DNA of 64,000 bases, taken from positions 496,001-560,000 of the forward strand of contig CAADGL010000012.1 of the NCBI GenBank assembly GCA_900696525.1, in the 5' to 3' direction. The position numbers and the translations under genes were made by a program. Below are positions 1 to 8,297 of the stretch, piece after piece. The notes under the pieces were generated by a model. It saw only the letters and a program-made list of their open reading frames with translations. It was not told the origin of the DNA and searched no databases. The number at the start of each line of letters is the position of its first letter. Position 1 is the first letter of the stretch. The DNA is from an uncultured Planctomycetota bacterium. Its GTDB lineage: Bacteria; Planctomycetota; Phycisphaerae; UBA1845; Fen-1342.

Positions 1-734
1 ACAATCTGGTGCAGGGCCGTCTTGCCCTCGTTCAGGTGCTGGACGAACTCCTGGATGCCACGCTCGAAGTGGAACGTGTCGGAGCGCCCCGTGCGCTCAT
101 CGCTGATCGATATGCTCAGCCCGGAGTTCAGGTAGGCCAATTGCCGCAGCCGTTCAGCCAGCAGGTCGTAACTGAACTCGATCACGGGGAAAATCTGCGG
201 ATCAGGCTTGAACTGCACGCGCGTCCCCGTGCGGCTGGTCTCGCCGATCGCCTCCAACGGCCGCGTCGTCACGCCCCGCTCAAAACCGATGACCCATACC
301 TTCCCGTCGCGGTGCGTCTCCACTTCGCAGCGCTCCGACAGGAAATTCACGACGCTGACGCCAACCCCGTGCAGACCCCCCGATATCTTGTATGACCCGC
401 GGTCGAACTTCGCCCCTGCCCCCAGGACCGTCAGGCACAGCTCGATCGCCGTCTTGCCCTGATCGGGCTTCATGCCGACCGGAAAGCCCCGGCCGTCGTC
501 CTCCACCTGAACGCTGCCGTCGGCGGCGATGATCACGTTGATGCGCGTGCAGACACCGGCCATCGCCTCGTCGATCGAGTTATCGACCACTTCATACACG
601 AGATGGTGCAGCCCACGCATGCCGGTGTCGGCGATGTACATGCCCGGACGCTTGCGCACGTGCTCAACGTCCTTGAGCACCTGCACGCTTCCCTCGTCAT
701 ACGCCATTCCCGGACGCTCCTGCACAACCGACAC
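1..734 (-). CDS. gyrB: DNA gyrase subunit B, N-terminal part (runs off window)
   Basis: ATPase subunit of type IIA topoisomerase, which drives ATP-dependent negative supercoiling with GyrA. About 244 N-terminal residues are present, covering the GHKL ATPase domain: the helix with EVVDNSIDEAMAG (ATP-Mg Asn), the DDGRGFPVG loop and the LHGVGVSVVN lid are readable, as is KRPGMYI near the start. The 3' part lies outside the window. I chose a GTG at 734 because GGAGG (745-741) lies 6 bases upstream; an ATG at 707 would also keep the domain but has no such site. The start is 3 bases after the stop of the DciA-type gene, so the two are almost certainly co-transcribed with dnaN. Confidence 0.95.
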   Translation of the reverse strand, partial: MSVVQERPGMAYDEGSVQVLKDVEHVRKRPGMYIADTGMRGLHHLVYEVVDNSIDEAMAGVCTRINVIIAADGSVQVEDDGRGFPVGMKPDQGKTAIELCLTVLGAGAKFDRGSYKISGGLHGVGVSVVNFLSERCEVETHRDGKVWVIGFERGVTTRPLEAIGETSRTGTRVQFKPDPQIFPVIEFSYDLLAERLRQLAYLNSGLSISISDERTGRSDTFHFERGIQEFVQHLNEGKTALHQI

Positions 735-737
735 CCG

Positions 738-1130
738 TCACCTCCACGCATCCGCGCGCCGCCGTGCGCCGCCGTCATCTCCCGCCCCGGCGACCGTAAC
801 ACGGATTGACCGCACGCGCGACATACGAGCGCATAACTCGCTTACGAGCCCGGCCGAACGCCGCCGGACCTCCTCCGCCACGGCCCTGTCAGTGACAGCG
901 ACAGTCAGCACGCCATCGCTCAGGCTCACGACCGCCGTAGACGTGCTCCACCGCATCGCAACGCTTCGCCAGGCCCGCTCAGCCTCGGCAAGCCCACGCG
1001 CCTGCTCGGCGGCTCTGCGCACCCAGCGCGCCGCCTCTTCCGGCCCCAGCAGCGTGCGCGGTGCCCGCCGGGCCCGGTTTAAAAGCACCTGGCGAAAACG
1101 AGATTCCTCGCTCCGCGCTGGACGTGTCAC
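738..1130 (-). CDS. dciA: DciA/DUF721 family protein (probable DnaB helicase loader)
   Basis: A 130-residue basic protein. The central part (about residues 45-120, with WRSVAMRWSTSTAVVSLSDG followed by TVAV and a helix ending LCARM) has the pattern of the DUF721/DciA fold, a KH-like domain. DciA is the ancestral bacterial factor that recruits or loads the replicative helicase DnaB where DnaC/DnaI is absent; that is family knowledge, not shown here. The GTG start overlaps the dnaN stop as GTGA, and gyrB follows after 3 bases. The position between dnaN and gyrB is where recF commonly lies; no recF is visible in the window. Assignment rests on pattern and context; the sequence is divergent. Confidence 0.7.
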   Translation of the reverse strand: MTRPARSEESRFRQVLLNRARRAPRTLLGPEEAARWVRRAAEQARGLAEAERAWRSVAMRWSTSTAVVSLSDGVLTVAVTDRAVAEEVRRRSAGLVSELCARMSRVRSIRVTVAGAGDDGGARRRADAWR

Positions 1131-2239
1131 AGCGACACCGGCATGACGACGTAGAGGAAGTCCGCCTTGTCGGCGCCATACAGCACGCCGGGCCGGAAAG
1201 GTTCCTGAAGCTCGATCGTCACCTCGTGGTCCATCATGGCCCGCAGCGCCTCGCCAAGATAGGCCGGGTTGAACGCGATCTCGAGCGGCGTCCCGTCGTA
1301 TCGGATCGGCAGCCGCACACGGGCATCGCCCTGCTCCGGTGACTGGGACGTGATGACCAGCTCCTCGGGTGAGAACGCCAGCTTGACCGCGCGGGAATCC
1401 TCGGTCGTCAGCAGGGCGGCCTGCCGAACGGCGGCGTAGAGCTCTTCGCGCCCAATGACAGCCTTCTTGTCGCAACCCTTCGGAATCACATCCTGGTACT
1501 TCGGGAAGTGCCCCTCGACCAATACGGTCGACAGCACACGGTCGCCGCATTGCAGGATCGCCTGGTTCGGCTTCATCATGACGCGGACGACGCTGGCTTC
1601 GTCGTCGCGCGCCGAGAGGGCCACGCGCTCCAGTACGGTCAGTGCCTTCGCCGGGAGGATCGCCTCAAAGTCGGCGCTCTCCGACTCGCGCAGGCTCCCG
1701 CCTGAGCGCGCGAGCCGCCGACCATCGGTCGCAACCAGGTGCAAGCGCCGGCCGGATTTCTCCCAAAGGACGCCATTGATGGCATAACGGCTGGTTTCAC
1801 GCGCGGCGGCGTGGATCGTCAGCGCAATCATCCGCCGCAGCTCAGCGGCATCCATGACAAAGTCGGCGGCGCCCTCGAAGCCCTGCACAGGCGGAAAGTC
1901 AGCCGGCTCGAGCGTGAACACGCGGAACTCGCTGCTCTCGGCCCTGATGATACACTGGCGCTCGCTGGTCGCGATGGCGATTTCGACGTCCTGCAACTCG
2001 CGGACGATGCCCAGCAGCCGGTCCGCCGGGACGACCGCCTCGCCGGGTTTCTCAACCGAGAGGGCGGCAACGCCTGCGCGAAGCGCCGCTTCACCATCGG
2101 TGGCCGACAGCTCCAGGCGGTCGTTGCGCGCACTCAGCTTCACACAGCCGAGAATCGGTTTCGGCGAGCGCGCATTCGCAAGCGACGCCACGGCACCGAG
2201 CGCCTCCTGGAACTCCTGACGCGGCAGGACGGCCTTCAT
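1127..2239 (-). CDS. dnaN: DNA polymerase III sliding clamp (beta subunit)
   Basis: Ring-shaped dimeric clamp that tethers DNA polymerase III to the template. It has 370 residues, the normal family length, starting MKAVLPRQEFQEAL and made of three similar domains. The C-terminus ends VVMPVSL, close to the usual MPMRL-type end that faces the client-binding pocket, and the final domain has the expected GVLYGADKADFLYVVMP stretch. It lies downstream of dnaA, separated by 311 bases, and its TGA is overlapped by the start of the DciA-type gene, so dnaN-dciA-gyrB form one transcription unit. A TATACT hexamer about 140 bases upstream (2385-2380) could be its own -10 element. Confidence 0.97.
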   Translation of the reverse strand: MKAVLPRQEFQEALGAVASLANARSPKPILGCVKLSARNDRLELSATDGEAALRAGVAALSVEKPGEAVVPADRLLGIVRELQDVEIAIATSERQCIIRAESSEFRVFTLEPADFPPVQGFEGAADFVMDAAELRRMIALTIHAAARETSRYAINGVLWEKSGRRLHLVATDGRRLARSGGSLRESESADFEAILPAKALTVLERVALSARDDEASVVRVMMKPNQAILQCGDRVLSTVLVEGHFPKYQDVIPKGCDKKAVIGREELYAAVRQAALLTTEDSRAVKLAFSPEELVITSQSPEQGDARVRLPIRYDGTPLEIAFNPAYLGEALRAMMDHEVTIELQEPFRPGVLYGADKADFLYVVMPVSL

Positions 2240-2550
2240 AGACGCCTTCCCGCGTCATGCGGTGACGCAAAGTTGAGATGTCTGGCATGGACGTCTTTCA
2301 CAATGCTCTCCTCATAAACTGAGGAACAGTCTTAGTAGGCCCTGTCAGGACTGTCAGCCGCACTGCTTATCGTGGGCTAAGTATAGCCGAATTTGCACAT
2401 TGCGCCATGTCGCCAGCGCACAGCGGCTCCGGCGTCACCTGGCGTGATCTGGCCTTTCCGTCACGCCCCGCACTCACTGATTCGGTGGTGCTGTCAGGTG
2501 GTCCCGTCGCGGCGCCTCCGGGTGACAGCAGCCAACAGCCGACAGTCTCA
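2240..2550. other. dnaA-dnaN intergenic region, no clear DnaA boxes
   Basis: The 311 bases between the dnaA stop and dnaN start hold no convincing gene. In many bacteria this gap carries the origin, but I find no TTATNCACA-type box on either strand; the nearest string, around 2368 (TTATCGTGG), differs at several positions. There are short direct repeats of CTGTCAG (near 2343, 2351 and 2491). The dnaN-side half is less GC-rich than the coding regions around it. Confidence 0.6.
2380..2385 (-). promoter_or_regulatory. possible -10 element upstream of dnaN
   Basis: TATACT on the minus strand, in the AT-richer part of the dnaA-dnaN gap. No good -35 hexamer is found 16-18 bases upstream, so only the -10 match supports it. 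The leader to the dnaN ATG would be about 135 bases. Confidence 0.3.
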
Positions 2551-3855
2551 TCAGAACGGTCCCAGCAACTGCCGCGTCAGGGTGGACAGGGTGTCCGCGG
2601 TCTTGCGGGCGCGGCGCCGGTCGGCTTCGATGACCCGTTCAGCGTGAAGGACCGTGGAGTGGTCGCGGCCGCCAAAATGGCTGCCAATCTCTTCGAGGCT
2701 GAGCGGGGTCAGTTTCCGGGCCAGGTACATTCCGACCTGGCGTGGAAAGCTGACCGATCGGGAGCGCTTGCGGCCAACGAGATCCGCCATCCGGAGTCCG
2801 AAGTGCTTCGATACCGTGTCAAGGATGTCAGTGACCAGGAGGGGCCGGCCCGGGCGCGGTTCGCCCTCCTCAAGAACCTCCCTGGCTGTTTCGAGCGTCA
2901 TCGGCCGACCGCCGATCTGCGTTTCCGACATCAGCTTGGTCAGCGCGCCTTCGAGGCTGCGGACGTTGGACTCGACGCGCTGCGCGATGTAGTCGAGGAT
3001 TTCGTCGGATATCTCGGCGCCGCGCAGCCGGGCCTTCTTCTGGAGAATGGCCTGGCGGGTCTCGCGGTTGGGCAGGTCGATCTGCGTGACCAGGCCCCAG
3101 TTGAAGCGGCTGATGAGCCGGTCTTCGAGCGTGGGAATCTGCGAGGGAGGCTTGTCGGCCGAGAGGATGATCTGCCGGCGGCTCTGATGCAGCACGTTAA
3201 ACGTGTGGAATATCTCCTCCTGGCTCGATTCGCGGTTGGCGAGAAACTGGACGTCGTCGATGACCAGGACATCGACCTGCCGGGCGCTCTCGCGGAACGC
3301 GTACAGGGCGCCGGACTCGATCGCCCGGACAAAGTCGTTGATGAAGGTCTCGCACGAGACGTAAACCACGTTCCGCGACCAGTCCAACCGCATCAGTTCC
3401 TGGCAGGTGGCCTGAAGGAGATGCGTCTTGCCGAGCCCGGAGGGCGCGTGCAGGAACAGCGGATTGTAAACCGTTCCAGGCTGGGCGGATACGGCCTTTG
3501 CCGCCGCGTGGGCCAAGCGATTCGAGGGACCGACGACGAACTGCTCAAACGTGTAGTCCGCGTTCAAGGGCATGTGCGTCAGCGTCGGAACGACGCCGCC
3601 CAGCTCAACGGGCCGCTCGCGCGGACAGATGAAACGGACGGACAGCAGCATTCCCGTCAGGCGCATCGCGATCTGCACGAAGGCGTCCGTGCAACTGTCT
3701 CGAAGGAAGTTCGCCCGGTGGGGGTCGTCCACGATAACGCGCAACTCCCCGCCTTCGACCACCGGCGGCGGCAACTCTTCAAGCCAAGAGCGATACAGGT
3801 CTGGGAAGTCGGAGCGCAAGGCGCGGACGAACGCATCCCACTTCAGCGTGAGCAT
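2551..3855 (-). CDS. dnaA: chromosomal replication initiator DnaA
   Basis: AAA+ ATPase that binds DnaA boxes and opens the origin. It has 434 residues: domain I about 1-85, a very short domain II linker, AAA+ domain from about 100 (YTFEQFVVGPSNRLAHAAA), Walker A APSGLGKTH at 137-145, Walker B VLVIDDVQF near 196-204, and domain IV with the DnaA signature GGRDHSTVLHAERVIE near the C-terminus. The Walker A has Ser where GxxGxGKT proteins mostly have Gly or Val, within family tolerance. I start at the ATG at 3855 (MLTLKW); a longer reading through the upstream gap has no plausible N-terminal domain. It lies 28 bases after truD on the same strand, so it is probably transcribed from the bioY-truD side. 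Confidence 0.97.
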   Translation of the reverse strand: MLTLKWDAFVRALRSDFPDLYRSWLEELPPPVVEGGELRVIVDDPHRANFLRDSCTDAFVQIAMRLTGMLLSVRFICPRERPVELGGVVPTLTHMPLNADYTFEQFVVGPSNRLAHAAAKAVSAQPGTVYNPLFLHAPSGLGKTHLLQATCQELMRLDWSRNVVYVSCETFINDFVRAIESGALYAFRESARQVDVLVIDDVQFLANRESSQEEIFHTFNVLHQSRRQIILSADKPPSQIPTLEDRLISRFNWGLVTQIDLPNRETRQAILQKKARLRGAEISDEILDYIAQRVESNVRSLEGALTKLMSETQIGGRPMTLETAREVLEEGEPRPGRPLLVTDILDTVSKHFGLRMADLVGRKRSRSVSFPRQVGMYLARKLTPLSLEEIGSHFGGRDHSTVLHAERVIEADRRRARKTADTLSTLTRQLLGPF

Positions 3856-3883
3856 GGAACCCACCGTCTGGAAAGAGCGCCTC

Positions 3884-5188
3884 TCAGCCCTCGTCGTCGT
3901 CGATATCTTCCGACCCATGCCGCCCCGCGTCCACGTCGGCATCGACGAAGAACTCGCGCAGCAGCGACGTCGCGTAGCATCCGCTGGGTAATTCGAAACA
4001 AAACTCAAGATACGGACCGCGCTCATCCGCGCCAAGTCGCAATGACGCACCGCGCGGCTGAAAACGCAGCGGGCGCCGCTGACCCTTGATCCGCAGGTGC
4101 TCCGATCGCAGCGCAGACGGATCAAGCCCCTCTTCCCGCAGGAGTTCCGCCTCCAGGGCCCCAGGCGCACCCTCCGGCGTCGTCATGCGATACCCGAAGA
4201 GCGGCCCGGTCGGGCTGATCTCAAACGCGTCGGCCCGCGGCTGCTCAGCCATGGCATCCGACACCTTGAAAACGGCTCCTGACGCATGCAGCCATGCCAG
4301 ATCCCCGGACTGGAGCCGGCCGAGACCCGCCGGCATGCGGCGCGCGACGACCGCGTTGAACAGGTATGACTGGTAGGCGGAGACGTAGAACCGTCTGAGA
4401 TGCGGGTCGATGGCCAGGAAGCCGCGCTTCTTGTTCCCGCGCGTCTGGGCGAGTGCCTTCAGCGCCCGCCTTTCGTCACGGAACAGGTGCGGCCAGGCGA
4501 GAGCGGCGGCGCTGTAGTCGCCGTTTTCGTACAACTCCCGTGCCCGGCGGACGTTGGCGCGATCCGACGGAAGCGGGTGGCCCAGGAGGATGTCCAACGC
4601 TTCGTCGAGCCGGCCCCCAACAATCGCCCTTCCGACCTGCCAGACATCGCCCCGGCCGCCGAAGCGCTGCCGGCCGAAGTAGTTTGGCACACCGATGCGT
4701 GCAAGCGCAGCCAGCCCGTCCTGGAACTCGGCGAGGCGTGAGACGTCGGTGTGTCGCACGCGAATCTGGAACCGGTTTCCGAGCAAGTGCCCCAGACGCA
4801 GCTTGTTGCGGTGGCGCGTGACGTGCAGGACCGTCAACCGCGGGACCTGCACGTCGGTGACGCGCTCCGGGGGCATGTGCTCGATTGACAGCCATTGACG
4901 CGTCACGGCCCGCGCGTCCTTGAGCCCCGCATAGCCGATGTCGCGGCGGCGGACGTTGAGTGCGCGCGCCAGGTCACTGACGGCCTGCATCGTGCTGAGG
5001 CCGCGTTTCTCGATCAGCACGTAGGTGTGTGTGCCTTCGCCGCTGGCCTCGTACAGCGGCAGCTCCTCGACGCGGAAGTCCTCGTAGTCGGCCTTGATCA
5101 GGCCCTCGGCGAGAGGGTGGTCCGCGAGCTGTCTGGGAAGGCGCGCGACGGTGTCATGCTCCGCCACCCCGGGCGGCCGGCCGTTCAT
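3884..5188 (-). CDS. truD: tRNA pseudouridine(13) synthase TruD
   Basis: Converts uridine 13 of tRNA (Glu-type substrates in E. coli) to pseudouridine. In this 434-residue protein the catalytic motif GYAGLKDARAVTRQW places the active-site Asp at residue 91, and the family motif NYFGRQRFG lies at 169-177. The remainder contains the TRUD insertion domain and a C-terminal segment that completes the catalytic fold (RRFYVSAYQSYLFNAVV). It ends in an acidic tail (SEDIDDDEG). The ATG overlaps the stop of the upstream isomerase gene by 4 bases (ATGA), and dnaA follows after 28 bases, so it is translationally coupled and part of the replication-gene run. Confidence 0.95.
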   Translation of the reverse strand: MNGRPPGVAEHDTVARLPRQLADHPLAEGLIKADYEDFRVEELPLYEASGEGTHTYVLIEKRGLSTMQAVSDLARALNVRRRDIGYAGLKDARAVTRQWLSIEHMPPERVTDVQVPRLTVLHVTRHRNKLRLGHLLGNRFQIRVRHTDVSRLAEFQDGLAALARIGVPNYFGRQRFGGRGDVWQVGRAIVGGRLDEALDILLGHPLPSDRANVRRARELYENGDYSAAALAWPHLFRDERRALKALAQTRGNKKRGFLAIDPHLRRFYVSAYQSYLFNAVVARRMPAGLGRLQSGDLAWLHASGAVFKVSDAMAEQPRADAFEISPTGPLFGYRMTTPEGAPGALEAELLREEGLDPSALRSEHLRIKGQRRPLRFQPRGASLRLGADERGPYLEFCFELPSGCYATSLLREFFVDADVDAGRHGSEDIDDDEG

Positions 5189-6084
5189 GTCGCGGCCTTT
5201 GACGTGTCCGATGCGGTTACGACGGCGAAGCGAGGTGCGTGCTTGTCACCCTTGTACGCGGAAAGCTCGCCGACGGGCTTTGCGAGCTCGGCCCGGAGAG
5301 CCGCCGCCGCCGCGAGCGCCACGTGGGCCCGTGCGGCGGTGCTGATCGCGGGCGAAGATGAGACGACCAGCCAGCCGCGGAACGCCATTCCCTTCAGGAC
5401 ATCGACCAGTCTGGCGATGTCGACGGCTCCCCCGGCTAGGCCTTCCCACGCGACCGCGTCGTCGTCGTCACCCGGACGGACGGCCAGGTGGACGGCGGCC
5501 AGCACGGCGCCCATGCGGGGCAAGGCCAGCGAGATAGACTCGCGGGCGCGGACGGCGGCGGCCACGTTGAGGCAGGCGCGCAGGTTCGGCAGTCCGACGG
5601 AATCAGCGACAAACCAGGCGTCGGTGCTCGCGGGCAAGTCTCCGCCATTCTCGAACGCCAGCAGTACGCGCAGCCCCACCGCCTCGCGCGCCAGGCGGCG
5701 CAGGGCCTCCGCGTTCTGTTCGAGCGCGTGCGTCCGCAGGCGCCAGGCATCGAGCCGCGGCGCCGTCAGGATGACGAGCTCGGCCCCGAGCGATTCCGCG
5801 AGCTGAAGTGCACCATGAACCCGCTCAAGCTCGTCCGCGCGGGCCTTGCTGAAGGTCGGATGAACCGACCGGCCGGCGTGGACGCCGGCGATCGCCAGGC
5901 CGAGCCCGGAGGCCAACCGCCGAAGCTCACCGGAGCGTTCCTTCCACTGGTTCGCGGCGCCGACGTCGACGACGCCATGCGGGGCCGCCACCAGCACGCC
6001 GTCGTAGCCCCACGCTTTGACGTCGGATAGAACCTGGCTCGGCTCGGTCGGGGCGTCGATGAACTGAGACAGGCAGATGCGCAT
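5185..6084 (-). CDS. sugar phosphate isomerase/epimerase-like TIM-barrel protein
   Basis: A 299-residue protein with the layout of the xylose-isomerase-like/AP endonuclease 2 superfamily: N-terminal MRICLSQFIDAP strand, GYDGVLVAAPHGVVDV, a conserved-looking AIAGVHAG strand, LGAELVILTAPR, RVLLAFENGG (a likely metal or substrate Glu) and LRACLNVAAA. These enzymes bind divalent metals and isomerise or epimerise sugars, or act in inositol-type catabolism. The substrate cannot be told here, and several usual metal ligands near the C-terminus are not obvious (AVHLAV, LVVSSSPAI), so it may be a diverged or inactive member. It lies 44 bases after bioY and overlaps truD by 4 bases. Confidence 0.6.
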   Translation of the reverse strand: MRICLSQFIDAPTEPSQVLSDVKAWGYDGVLVAAPHGVVDVGAANQWKERSGELRRLASGLGLAIAGVHAGRSVHPTFSKARADELERVHGALQLAESLGAELVILTAPRLDAWRLRTHALEQNAEALRRLAREAVGLRVLLAFENGGDLPASTDAWFVADSVGLPNLRACLNVAAAVRARESISLALPRMGAVLAAVHLAVRPGDDDDAVAWEGLAGGAVDIARLVDVLKGMAFRGWLVVSSSPAISTAARAHVALAAAAALRAELAKPVGELSAYKGDKHAPRFAVVTASDTSKAAT

Positions 6085-6128
6085 TCGTTTCGCTCGGCCG
6101 GCGTCTTGTGGACCGCGGCGCGGAGAAT

Positions 6129-6728
6129 CTACGAGAACCACTTGCGGCGCGTTTTGAGCAACTCGAAACCCAACGCCATCGCGGCGCCCGTCTTGAGCAG
6201 CGTCCCCGGGATGAACGGCCAGAACCCGAGACGCAGCGCCGTCGCCAGGTCGCATCCGGCCCAGTACATGAGCCAGCTCACGCCGCAAGCAAAGACGACC
6301 GCATGCCCCGCGAGGCTCGCCGTCGCCAGGCTCAGCGCGCCTCCGCCCACCGAAGCCAGGCGGCCGATCACCGGCTGCGCGATCACGAACCCAACCAGGT
6401 AGCCGCCCGTCGCGCCGAGCAGGGTCTGCAAGCCCCAGTTGCCGGCAGCGAAAACGTGATAGCCGACGGCCCCGAGCAGCAGGTAGAAGAGCATGCTCAG
6501 CGTCGCCAGTCGCGGTCCGAGCGTCACACCGGCGAGCACGACGATGAGCGTCTGAAGCGTTACGGGCACCGGCGTGTCGGGAAGCGGCAGCCGGATCCAC
6601 GCGCCAACCGCCGTGAGCAGCGCAAAGGCGACGACTCCGCCGACGGCGGCCAGGCGGCGGACCACGACGTCGCGCTGCGCCGCGGGGGTCAGTCCGCGTT
6701 CATTCCCTGGAAGGCTGTGTGTTCGCAT
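6129..6728 (-). CDS. bioY: biotin transporter BioY
   Basis: Substrate-binding S component of an ECF-type biotin uptake system, an integral inner-membrane protein. In 199 residues about six hydrophobic helices are visible. The family hallmarks LPDTPVPVTLQTLIVVLAG (residues about 50-68) and the GATGGYLVGFVIAQPVIG segment are present. The C-terminal FWPFIPGTLLKTGAAMALG matches the family end. No BioM/BioN (EcfA/EcfT) genes lie next to it, so it either works alone or with shared ECF modules elsewhere. A TATACT hexamer 9 bases before the ATG and no Shine-Dalgarno sequence suggest a leaderless or nearly leaderless message. Confidence 0.93.
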   Translation of the reverse strand: MRTHSLPGNERGLTPAAQRDVVVRRLAAVGGVVAFALLTAVGAWIRLPLPDTPVPVTLQTLIVVLAGVTLGPRLATLSMLFYLLLGAVGYHVFAAGNWGLQTLLGATGGYLVGFVIAQPVIGRLASVGGGALSLATASLAGHAVVFACGVSWLMYWAGCDLATALRLGFWPFIPGTLLKTGAAMALGFELLKTRRKWFS

Positions 6729-6737
6729 AGGAGGGCG

Positions 6738-6743
6738 AGTATA
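6738..6743 (-). promoter_or_regulatory. -10 element of bioY, probable leaderless transcript
   Basis: TATACT on the minus strand ends 9 bases before the bioY ATG (6728), which would put transcription start at or just before the start codon. There is no purine-rich ribosome binding site between them. The -35 region has no consensus match. Confidence 0.45.
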
Positions 6744-6853
6744 TCGCTCCGGCGAGAGCCGCTCAACGCCGGGGGTCCTGGTGTTGGTGCGTGCAGCTCG
6801 ATCCGAGCCGCTCCCGTCAGGAAAGCGGCTGGGCTTGGTTTAACCGCGCCGCG

Positions 6854-6894
6854 AAAAAGCGGGCCGCTCCGCGGCCGTCTGCCGGGAGCGGCCC
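6854..6894 (-). terminator. Rho-independent terminator of the glycosyltransferase gene
   Basis: A perfect 10-base inverted repeat, GGGCCGCTCC (6861-6870) with GGAGCGGCCC (6885-6894), encloses a 14-base loop. In the minus direction it is followed by a CTTTTTC run (6854-6860). It lies 129 bases beyond the stop of the glycosyltransferase gene, the right place and orientation for an intrinsic terminator. Confidence 0.75.
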
Positions 6895-7022
6895 CTGGGT
6901 CGCCTGCGTCTGGAGGGAGGAGAGTTCGCAGGCACGGCGTTCGCTCGGGTCAGCGTTCGCCAACGCAATCGTATAGAGTGCCGCCGGGGCAGCGGGGATA
7001 CACGAAAGCGCTGCCGGACCGG

Positions 7023-8183
7023 TCAGAAATCGAGCGTGCTGCGGTAGGCCGCGGCCGTCGAGCGGCAGAAGCGTTCCCAAGTGAATGCTGACGCGCGGGC
7101 CAGGCCGCGCCGGCCCAGCTCGGCCCGCAGGTCCGGATCGTCGGCCAGGCGGCGCATGGCGGAAGTCCACGCCGCCGTGTCATGCGGATCGAGCAGGATG
7201 CCCGCCTCGCCGACCACTTCCGGCAGCGACGTCACGGCCGAGGTGACGACCGCTGCTCCGCATGCCATCGCTTCCAGCGGCGGGAGACCGAACCCCTCGA
7301 ACCACGTAGGCCAGACGAACGCCGTGCAGAGCGAGTACAGGCATGCCAGGCTCGGGTCGCGCATGTATCCCAGCAGGCGGACCTGGTTGCCGAGGCGGTG
7401 CCGTTCGAGCTGTTCGCGCAGGGCCTGCTGTTTCCAGCCCCAGGCGCCCACGACCAGCAACGGATGCTCGCGGCGGACGTCCGGGGGAAGCGCGGCGTAG
7501 GCCTCCAGGAGTCCGGGCACGTTCTTCCTGGGCTCCAGGGTGCCGACGTACAGAAAGAAGCGTGGGGGCAGGCCGAGCGCGGCGCGGGCCGCGGAGCGCG
7601 TGGCATGATCGACGGGTCGAAAGGCGGCCCGTGGCGCCTGGTAGGTGACGAACACGTGGTCGCCCCTGACGCCCAGGTGCGTGACCATCTCCTGGCGCGT
7701 GAACTCGGAGGCGGCGATGAAGCGGCGCGACTGTCTCAGCCCCGCGTGGAATTCGCGCTCGTACCAGCGGACGCGATCCGCCGGGTGCCACTGCGGGTGG
7801 GTCAGTCCGGAAAGATCATGAATGGTCGTGACCGTCGGCAGGCGGCAGCGGATCGGGATGTGATTCGGCTCGTGATAGAGCCGGTAGCCCGTAGCCGACC
7901 AGCGGAAGATGGCAGCGTAGCCCTGCTGGAGGAATCGGCGAAGCCACCAGGGATAGCGCGAGGCGCTGAGATCCCGCGGATGAGCTGGCGCGCCGGCAGC
8001 CGGCAGCTCGTCCGGCGCCAGGCACGCCCGCCAGTCGCGCCGGAGCACGCGTGAGTGATAGAACGGATCGACGCGGATATCGGGCTCGTGCTCCGGCAGG
8101 TGCAGCAGCAACTGGGCGATGTAGTTGCCCACGCCCGTGAGCGTGCGCGACAGGGCGCGGTCGTTGAGCAGGACGCTGATCAA
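7023..8183 (-). CDS. glycosyltransferase family 4-type (GT-B)
   Basis: A 386-residue GT-B fold glycosyltransferase that moves a sugar from a nucleotide donor to an unknown acceptor, probably a surface polysaccharide or glycolipid. The N-terminal domain holds the acceptor-side GVGNYIAQLLLHLP; the C-terminal domain starts with FFLYVGTLEPRKNVPGLLEAY and contains the GT4 donor-binding motif EGFGLPPLEAMACG with the two conserved Glu residues. I chose a TTG start at 8183 (MISVLLNDRALS) because GGAGAG lies about 8 bases upstream and the reading frame before it has no domain content. Divergent from bpt; a clear terminator follows it. Confidence 0.85.
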   Translation of the reverse strand: MISVLLNDRALSRTLTGVGNYIAQLLLHLPEHEPDIRVDPFYHSRVLRRDWRACLAPDELPAAGAPAHPRDLSASRYPWWLRRFLQQGYAAIFRWSATGYRLYHEPNHIPIRCRLPTVTTIHDLSGLTHPQWHPADRVRWYEREFHAGLRQSRRFIAASEFTRQEMVTHLGVRGDHVFVTYQAPRAAFRPVDHATRSAARAALGLPPRFFLYVGTLEPRKNVPGLLEAYAALPPDVRREHPLLVVGAWGWKQQALREQLERHRLGNQVRLLGYMRDPSLACLYSLCTAFVWPTWFEGFGLPPLEAMACGAAVVTSAVTSLPEVVGEAGILLDPHDTAAWTSAMRRLADDPDLRAELGRRGLARASAFTWERFCRSTAAAYRSTLDF

Positions 8184-8297
8184 CCGGGGCGCTCTCCGAC
8201 AACCGCCGACCGCGCCGGCGGGGAGATATATTAACACGGCCGATGGGCGACGCGTGACGCCGGCTGAAGGGCCGCCGCCGCCCCGGAACGCGAGTTC

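Noticed and set aside
2240-2550. Origin of replication in the dnaA-dnaN gap
   Set aside because: No DnaA box of TTATNCACA type is visible on either strand; the only similar string (TTATCGTGG) differs at several positions.
2407-4089. A 560-codon plus-strand frame
   Set aside because: It is antisense to dnaA, whose domains are unambiguous.
6745-7022. A biotin- or other riboswitch before bioY
   Set aside because: No recognised aptamer core is seen; the -10 element next to the ATG leaves no room for a leader RNA.
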